The translations under genes were made by a program, and so were the position numbers. Shown here one piece after another: positions 1 through 9,619 of a stretch of DNA of 64,000 nt. The notes beneath the pieces were generated by a model. The model was not told where the DNA came from and ran no database searches. It worked only from the letters and a program-made list of their open reading frames with translations. Numbering within the stretch: position 1 is the stretch's first letter; each line of letters begins with the position of its first letter. Origin of the DNA: Byssochlamys sp. IMV 00236 (Eukaryota > Ascomycota > Eurotiomycetes > Eurotiales > Thermoascaceae); the NCBI GenBank assembly GCA_001931875.2, contig MSJH02000698.1, positions 124,001 to 188,000 on the forward strand, given 5' to 3'.

Positions 1-1205
1 TTTTCTCACACATCACAGGGTATCCTCAAATCCATGATCGGAAAGGACATGACGAAGATGACGCTTCCAGTCTCCTTCAACGAGCCCACTTCTCTTCTTC
101 AGCGAGTAGCGGAGGACATGGAATATGCCGATCTTCTGGATGTCGCTGCGGACCGTGCTGACTCTATGGAGCGTATGCTCTATGTAGCTGCCTTTGCAGC
201 TAGTGAGTATGCCTCGACGATTGGCAGAGTCGCGAAGCCGTTCAACCCACTACTGGGTGAGACTTACGAGTATGTCAGACCTGACAAAGGATACCGCTTC
301 TTCATCGAACAGGTCAGCCACCATCCGCCGATCGGTGCGGCGTGGGCGGAGTCTCCCAAATGGGACTACTATGTAAGCAGATATATATACTGGCTCTGTT
401 CTTTCTATGGTAACCCTGACATTGTAAATTCTAGGGCGAGTCTGCTGTTAAGTCAAAGTTCTATGGCAAGTCGTTCGACATCAACCCCTTAGGTACGTGG
501 TTCTTGAAGCTGCGGCCTATCACTGGCGGTGAAGAGCTCTACACGTGGAAGAAGGTCACCTCTTCCGTGGTTGGCATCATCACTGGAAACCCGACAGTTG
601 ACAATTACGGGCCGATGGAGATCAAGAACTGGACCACCGGTGAAGTTTGCACGTTGGACTTCAAGCCTAGAGGCTGGAAAGCGTCATCCGCGTACCAGGT
701 TACTGGAAAGGTGATGGACAAGGACGGACAGACGAAATGGAGCATTGGTGGCCGTTGGAATGACAAGATCTATGCCCGCCACACTCCTGGCTTCCATGCT
801 GAGGTGTCGGAGCGAGACCCCGAATCCGCGAAGACGTTCCTTGTCTGGAAGAGCAACCCTCGGCCCAGCGGCATTCCGTTCAACTTGACACCGTTTGTGG
901 TGACGCTCAATGCTCTCCCTGACCGTCTGAAGGAGAACCTGCCCCCCACGGATACTCGACTCCGTCCCGACCAGCGGGCGATGGAGGAAGGCGAGTATGA
1001 CTTTGCCGCGACGGAGAAGAACCGTGTGGAGGAGAAGCAGCGGGCCAAGAGGAGGGAGCGAGAGATGAAGGGTGAAGAGTATTCTCCCAAGTGGTTTACC
1101 AGGGGTAAGTGTCCTGTCAGTGGCGAGGAGTTCTGGGTTTACACCGGCAAGTATTGGAAATGCCGGGAGCAGCATGACTGGAGTGCTAGCGAGGATATCT
1201 TTTGA
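1..1205 (+). CDS. Oxysterol-binding protein, OSBP/Osh family (5' end cut by window)
   Basis: C-terminal lipid-transfer (ORD) domain of an oxysterol-binding-related protein, which moves sterols and phosphoinositides between membranes. Visible coding is 19-372 and 435-1205, with an intron at 373-434. The first 18 bases end in a pyrimidine-rich tract and CAG, so position 19 is probably the start of an exon whose upstream partners lie outside the window. The family signature EQVSHHPP is present, followed by the [13 protein letters not shown] lid/core region slightly upstream of it. The C-terminus ([19 protein letters not shown]) resembles long Osh proteins of the Osh1-3 type rather than short Kes1-like ones, so PH and ankyrin or GOLD domains may lie upstream; that is inference. 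The exon join keeps the reading frame (DYY then [11 protein letters not shown]). Stop TGA at 1203-1205. Confidence 0.93.
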
Positions 1206-1601
1206 TGTGCCATATGCACATGTATGAAGCGTGTGTACTTTTAATCGCGCCGTCGTTTGCATTGGATGGATTGACACAAGCAAGAATCCCTCTTGACGTG
1301 TTCGGTCCGGGGAAGTGTTCGGGAGTTTGACCTATACCAGCATATCCTGTAGACACCCTAATAGACTCACTTGATCCTATGGAAACAAGGAATATGCCTG
1401 TATTGATCACATTGTATAATTGGCCCTCTTTGATAATATAAGATCTTATAACTATCAGTACTAAATAAAATAATGATAATATATTAGTTAATCGTTGCTC
1501 TAGTTGACCCCGGTCACGTGTTACCGTCTCGTCCCGCAGCCAAAACGAAAAGCTTCACGATCTCCGAGATCCATTCGCCCTGACCTCGAACAGCAGTTTG
1601 C
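1206..1601. other. Intergenic, AT-rich 3' region
   Basis: Non-coding stretch between two genes in tandem. An AATAAA lies at 1464-1469 in an AT-rich block, about 260 bases past the oxysterol-binding protein stop, and could be a polyadenylation signal. No other feature was seen. Confidence 0.5.
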
Positions 1602-3293
1602 ATGATGCGGGCCGGCTTCACCTGTGACCGCTGCCTCCAGAGCCTGCGGCTCAATGTTCGAGCCCGGGTCTCCAATGTGCGTCCTGGGTATCTTCCGGGC
1701 CCCAGGCGGAAACATCACCTGGCGTCTCCGATTGCTGGAGGGTTAGACTCACGACAAAAGAGCCGCCTACAACCGAAGGAAGCGCAGGAGTCTGGCAAGC
1801 GATTGACTTCTTCAGCTGCTGCACGACCGCGTGTCCCAGCCGGTGCTACTGGACCGTCTCAGCATCTCAACGAAGCCCGGACGCTGCTCAAGCCGAATAA
1901 CCTATTCCATCCTTTTTCCAAGTCGCCCTCTCCCGCAATTCGACAGCGCGCGGAATTTATCAAGCAGAATGCCTTCTGCCCTCATCCAAGCCACCGGCAG
2001 ACTCGCCTGCCGGATTCACCGCATGACCCGGAAGCGAGAAAGGATCCGCACGGCGCGCTGCCGCCGGCTCACTCTCACTTCGAGTGCCCGGACTGTGGAG
2101 TGCCGATATACTGCTCGGAGGAACACTGGATGGACGATTTCGAGGCTCATCTAGAAGTGTGCGACACCATCAGACAGATCAATGAGGATGACCATGACTT
2201 GCATTCGGGACGATTCTTCCCAGAATTCAGCTATCCGGGACCGCAGGATGATAACTTTGTCATCAACATGACCAACTGGGATACGTTCTTGTATACACGG
2301 GAGTTCCTGGCTATCAATGATGACAGGAGCATGCGGCAGGTTACGAGAATGCTCACTTACCCGATTACTGTCGGTAGTGTGCTGCATGAACTCAGTCCTT
2401 ACAACATTAAGAAGGGCGGAAGACTTACAGTTGAGGGTCTGAAGAGCATGGCTGGTGGGTTCCGTGGATATTTACTGCTGCTTTGAAAGACTTCTTTTTT
2501 TTTCAGTGAAACTAATGAATGTGGCATTTGTAGCTCTCCGATACACTCTACATCCTCCCAGGACAGGTGAAGGAATGGACATCGCAGGTCTGCGTCTGAA
2601 GGCGCCACCGGTGCGGATTTTCTGTCTGGGAGCTCGCGCTGAATCTTCTCTTCCGCGTGAAGTTTGGCTGCAGTTGACGCACATGTTCCCGCGAGCCATC
2701 ATCCAGTTGATCTTCATCGGACCAGAAGCCATGGCGAATCGCGATGCCGAGTTCCCTCTCCCTGAACGGACTCCGGCCAACCCGTTCGGCGGAATCGTGG
2801 AGGACCGTCTCGGCCCCCAGATGAAGATCACCACATATGTCGACTACTTCCACACGATGCACCAAGCCCAGTACTTCCATCCTTACGACCCGTACTTTGA
2901 CTGCTTCATGCTCTTCCATCCTGGTCTCGGCCACCCAGCCAGCTCATTCGAATGGGCAGAGACGCTACCGCAGCTGCTCGAAACCAAAGTCCCGATCATC
3001 TGCACAGGATACACGCAGTGGGACATGGACCGGGATATCAAATGGGTTCACGAGAAATGCGCCGGCGAATTCGACATTCTGCTAGAACCAGGCGAGAACA
3101 TCTTCCGCAGTCTCCGATGGGATCTGAACGATCTCGACCCGCACGACGTCTCCTGCGGAAATTGGGGCATCTGGGCCTTCCGAGGAAAGAGGTATGGCTT
3201 CATCCCATTCATCGATCACTAACCCCAACAATCTCGTCTTTGATACTAACACCTACCAAAAATAGATACGAAGCTACCTACAAGAATGAATAA
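1602..3293 (+). CDS. mss51: Mss51-like mitochondrial translation factor, MYND zinc finger
   Basis: Fungal Mss51-type protein of 512 aa. In yeast Mss51 activates COX1 mRNA translation and couples it to cytochrome oxidase assembly on the matrix side of the inner membrane. Exons: 1602-2454, 2534-3191, 3266-3293; introns 2455-2533 and 3192-3265 (the latter with a CTAAC branch-like site at 3246-3250). The Cys/His cluster begins near residue 126 (CPHPSH) and continues with CPDC near 162-165, YCSEEH and HLEVC, which fits a MYND finger. Two of these cysteines are followed by proline, as in the heme-binding CPX motifs described for yeast Mss51. The Arg-rich N-terminus (MMRAGFTCDRC...) suits a presequence. 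The last exon encodes only the tail YEATYKNE and stop. The start is the first ATG of an ATGATG pair. Confidence 0.9.
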
Positions 3294-3326
3294 TGCGAAG
3301 GAGAATACGTGATGTGATGTGATCTG

Positions 3327-3350
3327 TCTCTCTCTCTCTCTCTCTCTCTT
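3327..3350. repeat. (TC)n microsatellite
   Basis: About twelve tandem TC units just downstream of the Mss51-like gene, probably in its 3' UTR. Confidence 0.9.
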
Positions 3351-3713
3351 CCCTTCACTTGTATTTTGTATTCATTTAATATCCTTCAATACCAACCTCG
3401 ACTCGGTTAACCACGGCTTCTCTTGCATGTTCTGTACAATATTTCCGAATCATATCAATCTCCACAACGGAAGGAACCAATAGCTTCTAGCCTTTAGAAA
3501 TGAACAAGGGATAAAATATCAGCACAACCACCCAGTGCCCGTAGATATATAGACAGATAGATCCAAAAGAATCACACAACTAAGCAAGAAAAGTAACTAA
3601 CCAAAGAACCCTAACTATCACCAGACTAGACCACGCAAAACAACTAAATTATATCCTGAGATTCCTACGCATCTACTATCTCATTCAAAAGTTAATTATA
3701 CACTAATCTTTAC

Positions 3714-3730
3714 ATATATATATATATATT
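3714..3730. repeat. (AT)n microsatellite
   Basis: Short alternating AT tract in the AT-rich intergenic block. Confidence 0.85.
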
Positions 3731-3860
3731 AATACTATATCTGCAGCGAAAGCTCTCTGAGCTTGAATTCTCTAGCAACTAACTAGCTCAGTCCACTTAT
3801 CTCTATGGGTAGAGCTAGAAAGGCGTGGGAGAAACCCGACGGTAGGCAGGCTCCGACACC

Positions 3861-3898
3861 ATATATATATATATACTGTATACTATATAGTATATATA
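3861..3898. repeat. AT tract with embedded perfect palindrome
   Basis: Alternating AT followed by a 16-base perfect palindrome at 3879-3894 centred on CTATATAG. Likely a simple-sequence by-product. Confidence 0.7.
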
Positions 3899-4697
3899 AT
3901 TACTCTGCTCTAACCCTACCCCCATGGAGGAAGATAATACTAACTGCGACTACCGCTACTCTAGGAATAATATAGATTTAACCATATAACCACGATAGAA
4001 ACTAAAATGTGAAACTAATACCACGATCTGAATTGAGAATAAAAATCAGAATTGGAATTGGAATCATTCTCGACCGTAAGATGATCATAAAACAAAAAAA
4101 GGTTATCGAGAGATAAAAAATTATATATACAAAAAAAAAAGAAAAAAAAAGGAAACCATACTGTCGTTAGGTAGGTAGGGTTCAGGCCATGCCCCGAGGG
4201 AACAGGTTAAAATAAGATATAGAAAAAAAAAAAGCACACAAAAAAGGAGAAAGCACGCCTGCTCTTGCTCTTGGAGAAAGAATAGAGGGATATAAGATAA
4301 AAACGAATATAAACATACACGCACACGGGGGTTGAAGTAGAGTAAAAAAAAGGGTATAATGTGTGGGCGTGATGATAATGGCGTAAGATAGAAGTTTCGG
4401 ATGAAGGTCCGGAATAAAAAAAAAGGCAAGAATTTCATTCCATTTCCATTCCATGTCCTGATTTGGTTTTTGGTTTTTCTGCTGCCTCAGGGTTCCATAG
4501 GGTTTCCTCTCCTCTCCTCTCCTCTCCACGTCTCCTAATAACTTCTTCATCTGATGGGGGTATAACGACACGCCAAACTTCCTCTGCTCTCGACAATTCC
4601 TTCCTAATTTCCTAGAGAGAATTCCGAATGGGATTCAAATCCAGTCCAATCCCGTATAATGCGCTTTCTGTCCGGTTTTACTTTTTCACTTGAAAGT

Positions 4698-5108
4698 TTA
4701 CAGCATAACAAGACCCGCGACGGCAACGACACCAGCCATCATGGCGGCGCCGGCGACATCGTGGCCGGCAGCAGCGCCAGTAGCAGCAGGCGAGGAAGCG
4801 CCGGAGGCTGGTCCAGAAGCAGCGGACGAAGCGGGCTCGCTGGGGGCCTTGACGGGGTTGCTTGGGATAGGGAGGGTCGAGTTCCAGCGGCCCGCGGAAG
4901 GAGTAAAGCGGGCACCAGTGCCAGTAGAGGCGATGAACTTGTGCACAGGAGTCGACGACGGAGAGGGAGTAGGAGTAGGAGTAGGAGTGGGAGTCGGCGT
5001 GCTGCTGTGAGCATTGACAACCGTGAGGGTCACAGTAGACGCGGGCTCAGCGAGCGCGAAGGGAGAAACAGCTGCGCAGAGCAGGAGGATAGCCTTGTTG
5101 AAGATCAT
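4698..5108 (-). CDS. Small secreted Thr/Pro-repeat GPI-anchored-type protein
   Basis: Single-exon protein of 136 aa. The ATG at 5108 opens directly onto a signal peptide (MIFNKAILLLCAAVSPFALA). An in-frame codon further upstream would give a hydrophilic N-terminal extension and was rejected. The mature part holds a run of about six Thr-Pro pairs, then a Ser/Ala/Pro/Gly-rich region, and ends in a hydrophobic tail (AAMMAGVVAVAGLVML) that looks like a GPI attachment signal after a small-residue omega site. There is no Cys outside the signal peptide. A cell-wall or plasma-membrane location is inferred; the Thr/Pro run is probably O-glycosylated. No enzymatic domain is recognised. Confidence 0.75.
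   Translation of the reverse strand: MIFNKAILLLCAAVSPFALAEPASTVTLTVVNAHSSTPTPTPTPTPTPSPSSTPVHKFIASTGTGARFTPSAGRWNSTLPIPSNPVKAPSEPASSAASGPASGASSPAATGAAAGHDVAGAAMMAGVVAVAGLVML
4967..5006. repeat. GGAGTA/GGAGTG hexamer minisatellite (codes Thr-Pro repeat)
   Basis: Tandem hexamers on the plus strand, read on the minus strand as Thr-Pro codons in the small GPI-type protein. Copy number is likely to vary between strains. Confidence 0.8.
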
Positions 5109-7821
5109 CTTGGATAGGTCGCGAGATTTAATGTCTTGTTGTTGACTGGTTTGTTCTGCGCGTTGATATATAGTTTTCTCGGTGATGTTTTCCAACGGCC
5201 GGAGAACGTGATCGTTTGATTAAGAAAATTGATACCCGTTCAGGTGAATGATGCGACGATATGCGATTGTTTGTATATATTGACCTCGAGTGTTTCGATT
5301 GAATTGAATGAGCGATCGAATGAGTGACGTTGTTTAGGCAGAATTGCTAAAGTAAAAGAGTGACACAAGCTGGAAGCTTGGAAAATAGTAAACGAGTGAC
5401 GATGGAATTGAGATCACAGTCTCAAGAACCAAGAAGAAACAACGGTGCTCAAACGAAGCATGGGAAAGGGGGGAGAAGAGAGGGAGGGAGGGGGGAACGT
5501 TGAAGGGAAATACCGGCGGCGCCAGGGGTTGAAGCGCCGGGGAACCCCAGCCAAGCTACAACTCGCGCAGTATCCCAATTGCCATCTTGATCTCGCGCTT
5601 CATCTTCCTATCAAGCAAGGGTGACGAATCAGAAGGTTCAACCGGCGAACTGGTCGCGACAAGGTAACTGGGGAGATTCCAACGCCGTGAACTTTCTTGT
5701 CGGTGCCATGATGAACGATGCCAGTAAGTTTATCTTGGCGAGGATGATCATTGGAACATGGCCGGTTAATTCTACCATAAAAGTTAGCATCAAATACCAC
5801 CTGGGCTCAAAAGGGGGAAGATCGGTACCTGGCTAAAAGTGACGCTTGTTTAGTGACCGGCGCGGCGCGCGTGCGTACCCCGGTCAGAGTAAATAAAAAG
5901 GGGGGCTCGCGAACAGAGAGCAATACAAACCAGCAGAGACGAATATTAGCAGTGAGCACTGATCCCAAGTGTCAACGCAAGTAGTCTCATGCTGGACCCG
6001 CAACCTAGGCAGAATAGATAAGTCGGACGAAGATGGTCAGCAATAATGGATGGGCACCGGTGTCAATCAAGGATCGCGATCATCGTGTCTCATCACAGAC
6101 CAGCGATGGGCAAAGATAAAATAGCAAGGCACATCAGTGCAGTAAGAACGAACGCCGAGTCCAGACCTGGAGATCATCCAAAACCCCTCCAAAGACATGC
6201 TCTGCATGCCGCGCTCGTCTACTCCGGAAGGTGTCCTCTAAATCCATCCTCTCGCTATCTACTCTGCGAGGCGATTAGGCGCTGTCGTAGAAAGTCATCG
6301 AAAAGGGACGACGATCAGGAACGAAGGCGAGGAATTCGGGTCGAACCGACCACTGCGAGCAAGAGACAAATCACCGTTAGGGTTTGATTATCCCGGCAGG
6401 TACCGACTGAGATCCGAGCAGCAGCATCTCTCATCCCAAAGAGGGAAGTAAAGAGCCTCAAGAGGTGTGAATTAACTTTGATAGACTCCCAACGGCATAA
6501 ACTCATTATGATTAAAAACGCGGGAAAGGAGTGGGCCGCGCGGTCACTTCACGGGGGTGATAATACGGAGGACTCCGAGCTTCGACGGCACAATTCGACT
6601 GGCCGATGTTGAAGCATAGATAGTCAGGGTGCGAGCAAGGCAGCTTTGAGAGTTGAGCCTAGCGGTGAGGGTAATTAAGAAAGTATCCGATCGTCGCTCC
6701 GTAGTTGAAAAAAAAATGGAGAGACTTCATCTCCGGTGCGAATTGAAGGTCCACTTTGATCCTGATTAGATCGTGGTAAACTAGTAGAAGGACATCCGAT
6801 CCATGTGAATACCCTTTGGGTTACGATATCCGTTAGAAGGTGGTCACCAATTCTCGAATATCGCAGAGCTGGACGGTGTACATAGTTCGAGAGCACAGTT
6901 CAATTGAGAGGAGACCGCAAAATGTCGGTGTCCAGCACACGCTTTGATCCCTATTCTCAATAATAACCGAAACAAGCGAAGATTGATGGTTTGAGCAAGG
7001 CGAAACATCCCGTGCTCTCGTCGACGGTTCACTCGGATAAGTAGCTGCCCAAAGCTTTCAAGCGATCGCTTAGCACTGCCGGTCCTAGGCTTAGTCCCAT
7101 TAGTTTCGAATTCTAGAATCGAGTGATAGGACTTGCCAGATAGACCTTGATGCCGCTCCGATAATATCAGCTAGTAATGAGATGCCGAGATCAACAAATC
7201 TAGCCAGGTGTTGTTACTCCGTGTTGGCTAGATCCAAAACATTGGACTAGAGAGACGCAGAGACGCGATCCGCAAGCAGCCTCAGATGATGTGAAACTTG
7301 TGTCAGATCAGGCCATCATGACTAGCCAGTAAAGCTCTTTGCAATGGTCTGTTTCCAGAACAATACGGAGTACGGAGTACTCTGTGGTCGTTCTATCTTT
7401 CCAAAGGTTGTCAGTGCTGCCTCTTGCGCCAAAAAAGAAATAGGACCAGTCAGAGATGAGATTCGCACGATTTGATCTCATAAGCTAAGGACATGCAGTT
7501 AACAAACACTTATAATAAGGAGAAACGGATATCCGACAACGGGTTTATATTCATGTGTCATAATTGTTTCGTATAGACCCTCCGCAACGAACATCAATGG
7601 TATCAAGTGTTGAGAATCGCCAAAGAGCCACCAGCAAAATTAAAGGGGACTATGACCTCCGAAGCGCCAGTCGTGAGAGGCATCCACCAAAAAAAAGCAA
7701 GAGAGCAAGCTCCCGAGTATCCAAATATATACAGTGAAAGCAACATGTCGGGAGGCCCAGAAACAGCCGTTAATCTGAACCTGCAGGATCAGGAGACCCT
7801 GAGCTTCCATATTTGCAGCCA
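5109..7821. other. Intergenic region, no gene seen
   Basis: About 2.7 kb containing only short open frames without recognisable domains or codon patterns. It includes the promoter of the minus-strand GPI-type gene at its left end and a double TACGGAG motif at 7364-7379. No tRNA or transposase coding was found by eye. Confidence 0.45.
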
Positions 7822-8688
7822 TCAGAGCATATAAATCATGCCTGTGACAGCAGCAACCATCACCCAGTACCCACTCAATTCCTCGATGCGAGCCGTTGAA
7901 GCGGCTGAGGAACCGGAAGCCGCAGTCGTTCCATTGGGCAATGTGCCATTGATAAAGATCTTCTCCGTGTCGTTGACTGTCGCCAGCCGGACAACACTGT
8001 TATTCTGAGGCACGGTCCCATTCAGGACCGAGTGAAGAAACGTGCTGTTGTTGTTGTCATCGCATCCGCACTCGGAGTATTGCTGGCAGAGGCATTCAAC
8101 CGGCATCGACTCATTCCGGTGCGTATGAGGATTGAAGTAGAGATAGGGATGGACGTAGGGATAGCCGTAGACGCCGGATAACCAGAGCGCAGGGAAAAAG
8201 GCCACGGCTGCGACAGGAAGCAAAACAGGTGACAGACCAGACGGGGAGCGTCTTCCTGCAGTGTATGGGATCCTGGCTCCGCCAGCATAGTAGGCGCCAC
8301 CGCCGTAGCTACGTGCGGCTCCTGAGCCACGAGCTGAGGTGCCTCCAACGTTGCTGTAGGAAACATATCAACTTCATGACGCGGAGAAGAGACTCAAGAT
8401 CAATTATTACCTGGACCGTGACGACCCCGAGGACCCTTTCGGGCTGCTGCTGCTGCTACTACCGCCTGTTTTACCGCCGGATCCTCCACTAGAACCACCG
8501 CTTGATCCTCCTCCTTTTCCTCCTCCGCCGCCTTTGCGCTTTTCAAGGTCCGGGGCCTCATAGAGCTCAGCGGGCGGCGTCGATGCTAGATGCACATCGC
8601 GCAAGGCGAGATCTAACCGCGGAAGCGAAAGAGGTGTGACGTAGGAGGGGAGCAACAGTAGCAGGGTGCTGAATAGTGTGATTTTCAT
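7822..8688 (-). CDS. Secreted Gly/Ser-rich cell-surface protein (likely DUF7732-type)
   Basis: Two-exon gene coding 269 aa: exon 1 8411-8688, intron 8354-8410, exon 2 7822-8353. The ATG at 8688 starts a signal peptide (MKITLFSTLLLLLPSYVTPL). After a KRKGGGGG segment come low-complexity Gly/Ser/Lys repeats, a Tyr/Gly-rich stretch, a hydrophobic segment (LLPVAAVAFFPALWLSGVYG), then a conserved core with YPYVHPY, RNESMPVECLCQQYSECGC and several N-glycosylation sites (NNST, NGT, NDT). The KR may be a Kex2-type site. The C-terminus (SGYWVMVAAVTGMIYML) looks like a GPI signal. The Cys-rich core and layout match a widespread Eurotiales family that I believe is called DUF7732; no function is known. 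Confidence 0.8.
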
Positions 8689-9619
8689 GATGACGGATGT
8701 CTTTTGCGGACGTCGCAAGGTTACTAGGTGGAAGCCAGTCGTAGGTGAGGATCGAACAATGAAAGCATTCAGGGTGTTTGGACTGAAGACGTAAAACAGC
8801 CAGGGCCTCTTGCAAGTCAGCGATCCTACTCGAATCAGTAGAGCCTAGCGGCCGTGGCGACCTGAAGTATTGAGGATGAGATCAACGCGCGGGGGTATGA
8901 TGGTGGTCGTCGCAATATATATATGTAACCTTCCGTCGATGGTGGAAGACTGAGCAAGGAGAGATCTTCAAACCCTCAATAAGGTTGTGACCGATCCCAC
9001 GAGGAATTGGATGCTTTCAGAGAGATCCATGGCGACGATAGGTCGTGCCATGGCTAGTAGAGCAGATCTCCTGAGCTGGAGCCAGAATCTGCCTTGCTCA
9101 CATTTCACCGCCACATCAACTGTGGCGGTGTGATGCGGCTTACTTACCATATGGTACAGCAGACGACTCAATCAGCAACGCCTGGAGAGCTCTCTTCGAG
9201 GCTTTTAAACAATTGTATTAAGGCATTAACTACGGAGTAAGCATTATAGATACTAGAATGTCTAATTAGACTCTCCAGAGTCCAGACACAAGCAAAGAAT
9301 ATCTACAGGGCAGACAGCAACAAGAGAATCTCGATCTTATCGGAGAAAGGGCGTCAGCCACAGGCGGGGTTCGACACGTTTTGGATCTGTAATAACTTGT
9401 GGAGGTGAGGGCTCCTCATCGTGTGGAATGTTCGATTAACTTTCTCACAAAAAAATCATCTGAGGCCGAAGCCTGTGGTTACTTGTATTGGCTAGGGTAT
9501 ATCAGCATGCTCAGAGTATACTACAGTCAATGCGCAATTATGTGTCATGTACAGACACCATAGATGGTGCATTATCACGAGCGGCCCTGGTAGTTATCCA
9601 CAGATCGAGGGCAGCAGCC
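8689..9619. other. Intergenic region with perfect hairpin
   Basis: Promoter side of the DUF7732-type gene and 3' side of the malic enzyme gene. It contains a 10-bp hairpin (9106-9130) and a TACGGAGTA motif (9231-9239). No coding is supported. Confidence 0.5.
9106..9130. repeat. Perfect 10-bp inverted repeat, 5-nt loop
   Basis: Arms CACCGCCACA (9106-9115) and TGTGGCGGTG (9121-9130) with loop TCAAC. It lies about 490 bases beyond the malic enzyme stop and 420 bases upstream of the DUF7732-type start. Role unknown. Confidence 0.9.

Larger units (their letters stand above)
3294..4697. other. Long AT-rich intergenic region with simple repeats
   Basis: About 1.4 kb between convergent genes. It holds a CT microsatellite, two TA tracts, a 16-base palindrome, A-rich runs near 4130-4150 and a pentamer CTCTC repeat near 4505-4527. 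Probably the 3' UTRs of both neighbours. No conserved coding was seen. Confidence 0.5.

Noticed and set aside
4121..4571. Two overlapping minus-strand frames rich in Phe/Leu
   Set aside because: Translations of A-rich low-complexity sequence; no domain and no supporting structure.
5854..5886. TGACCGG ... CCGGTCA inverted pair around a GC-rich core
   Set aside because: Only 7-bp arms and a 19-base spacer; weak compared with the three hairpins reported.
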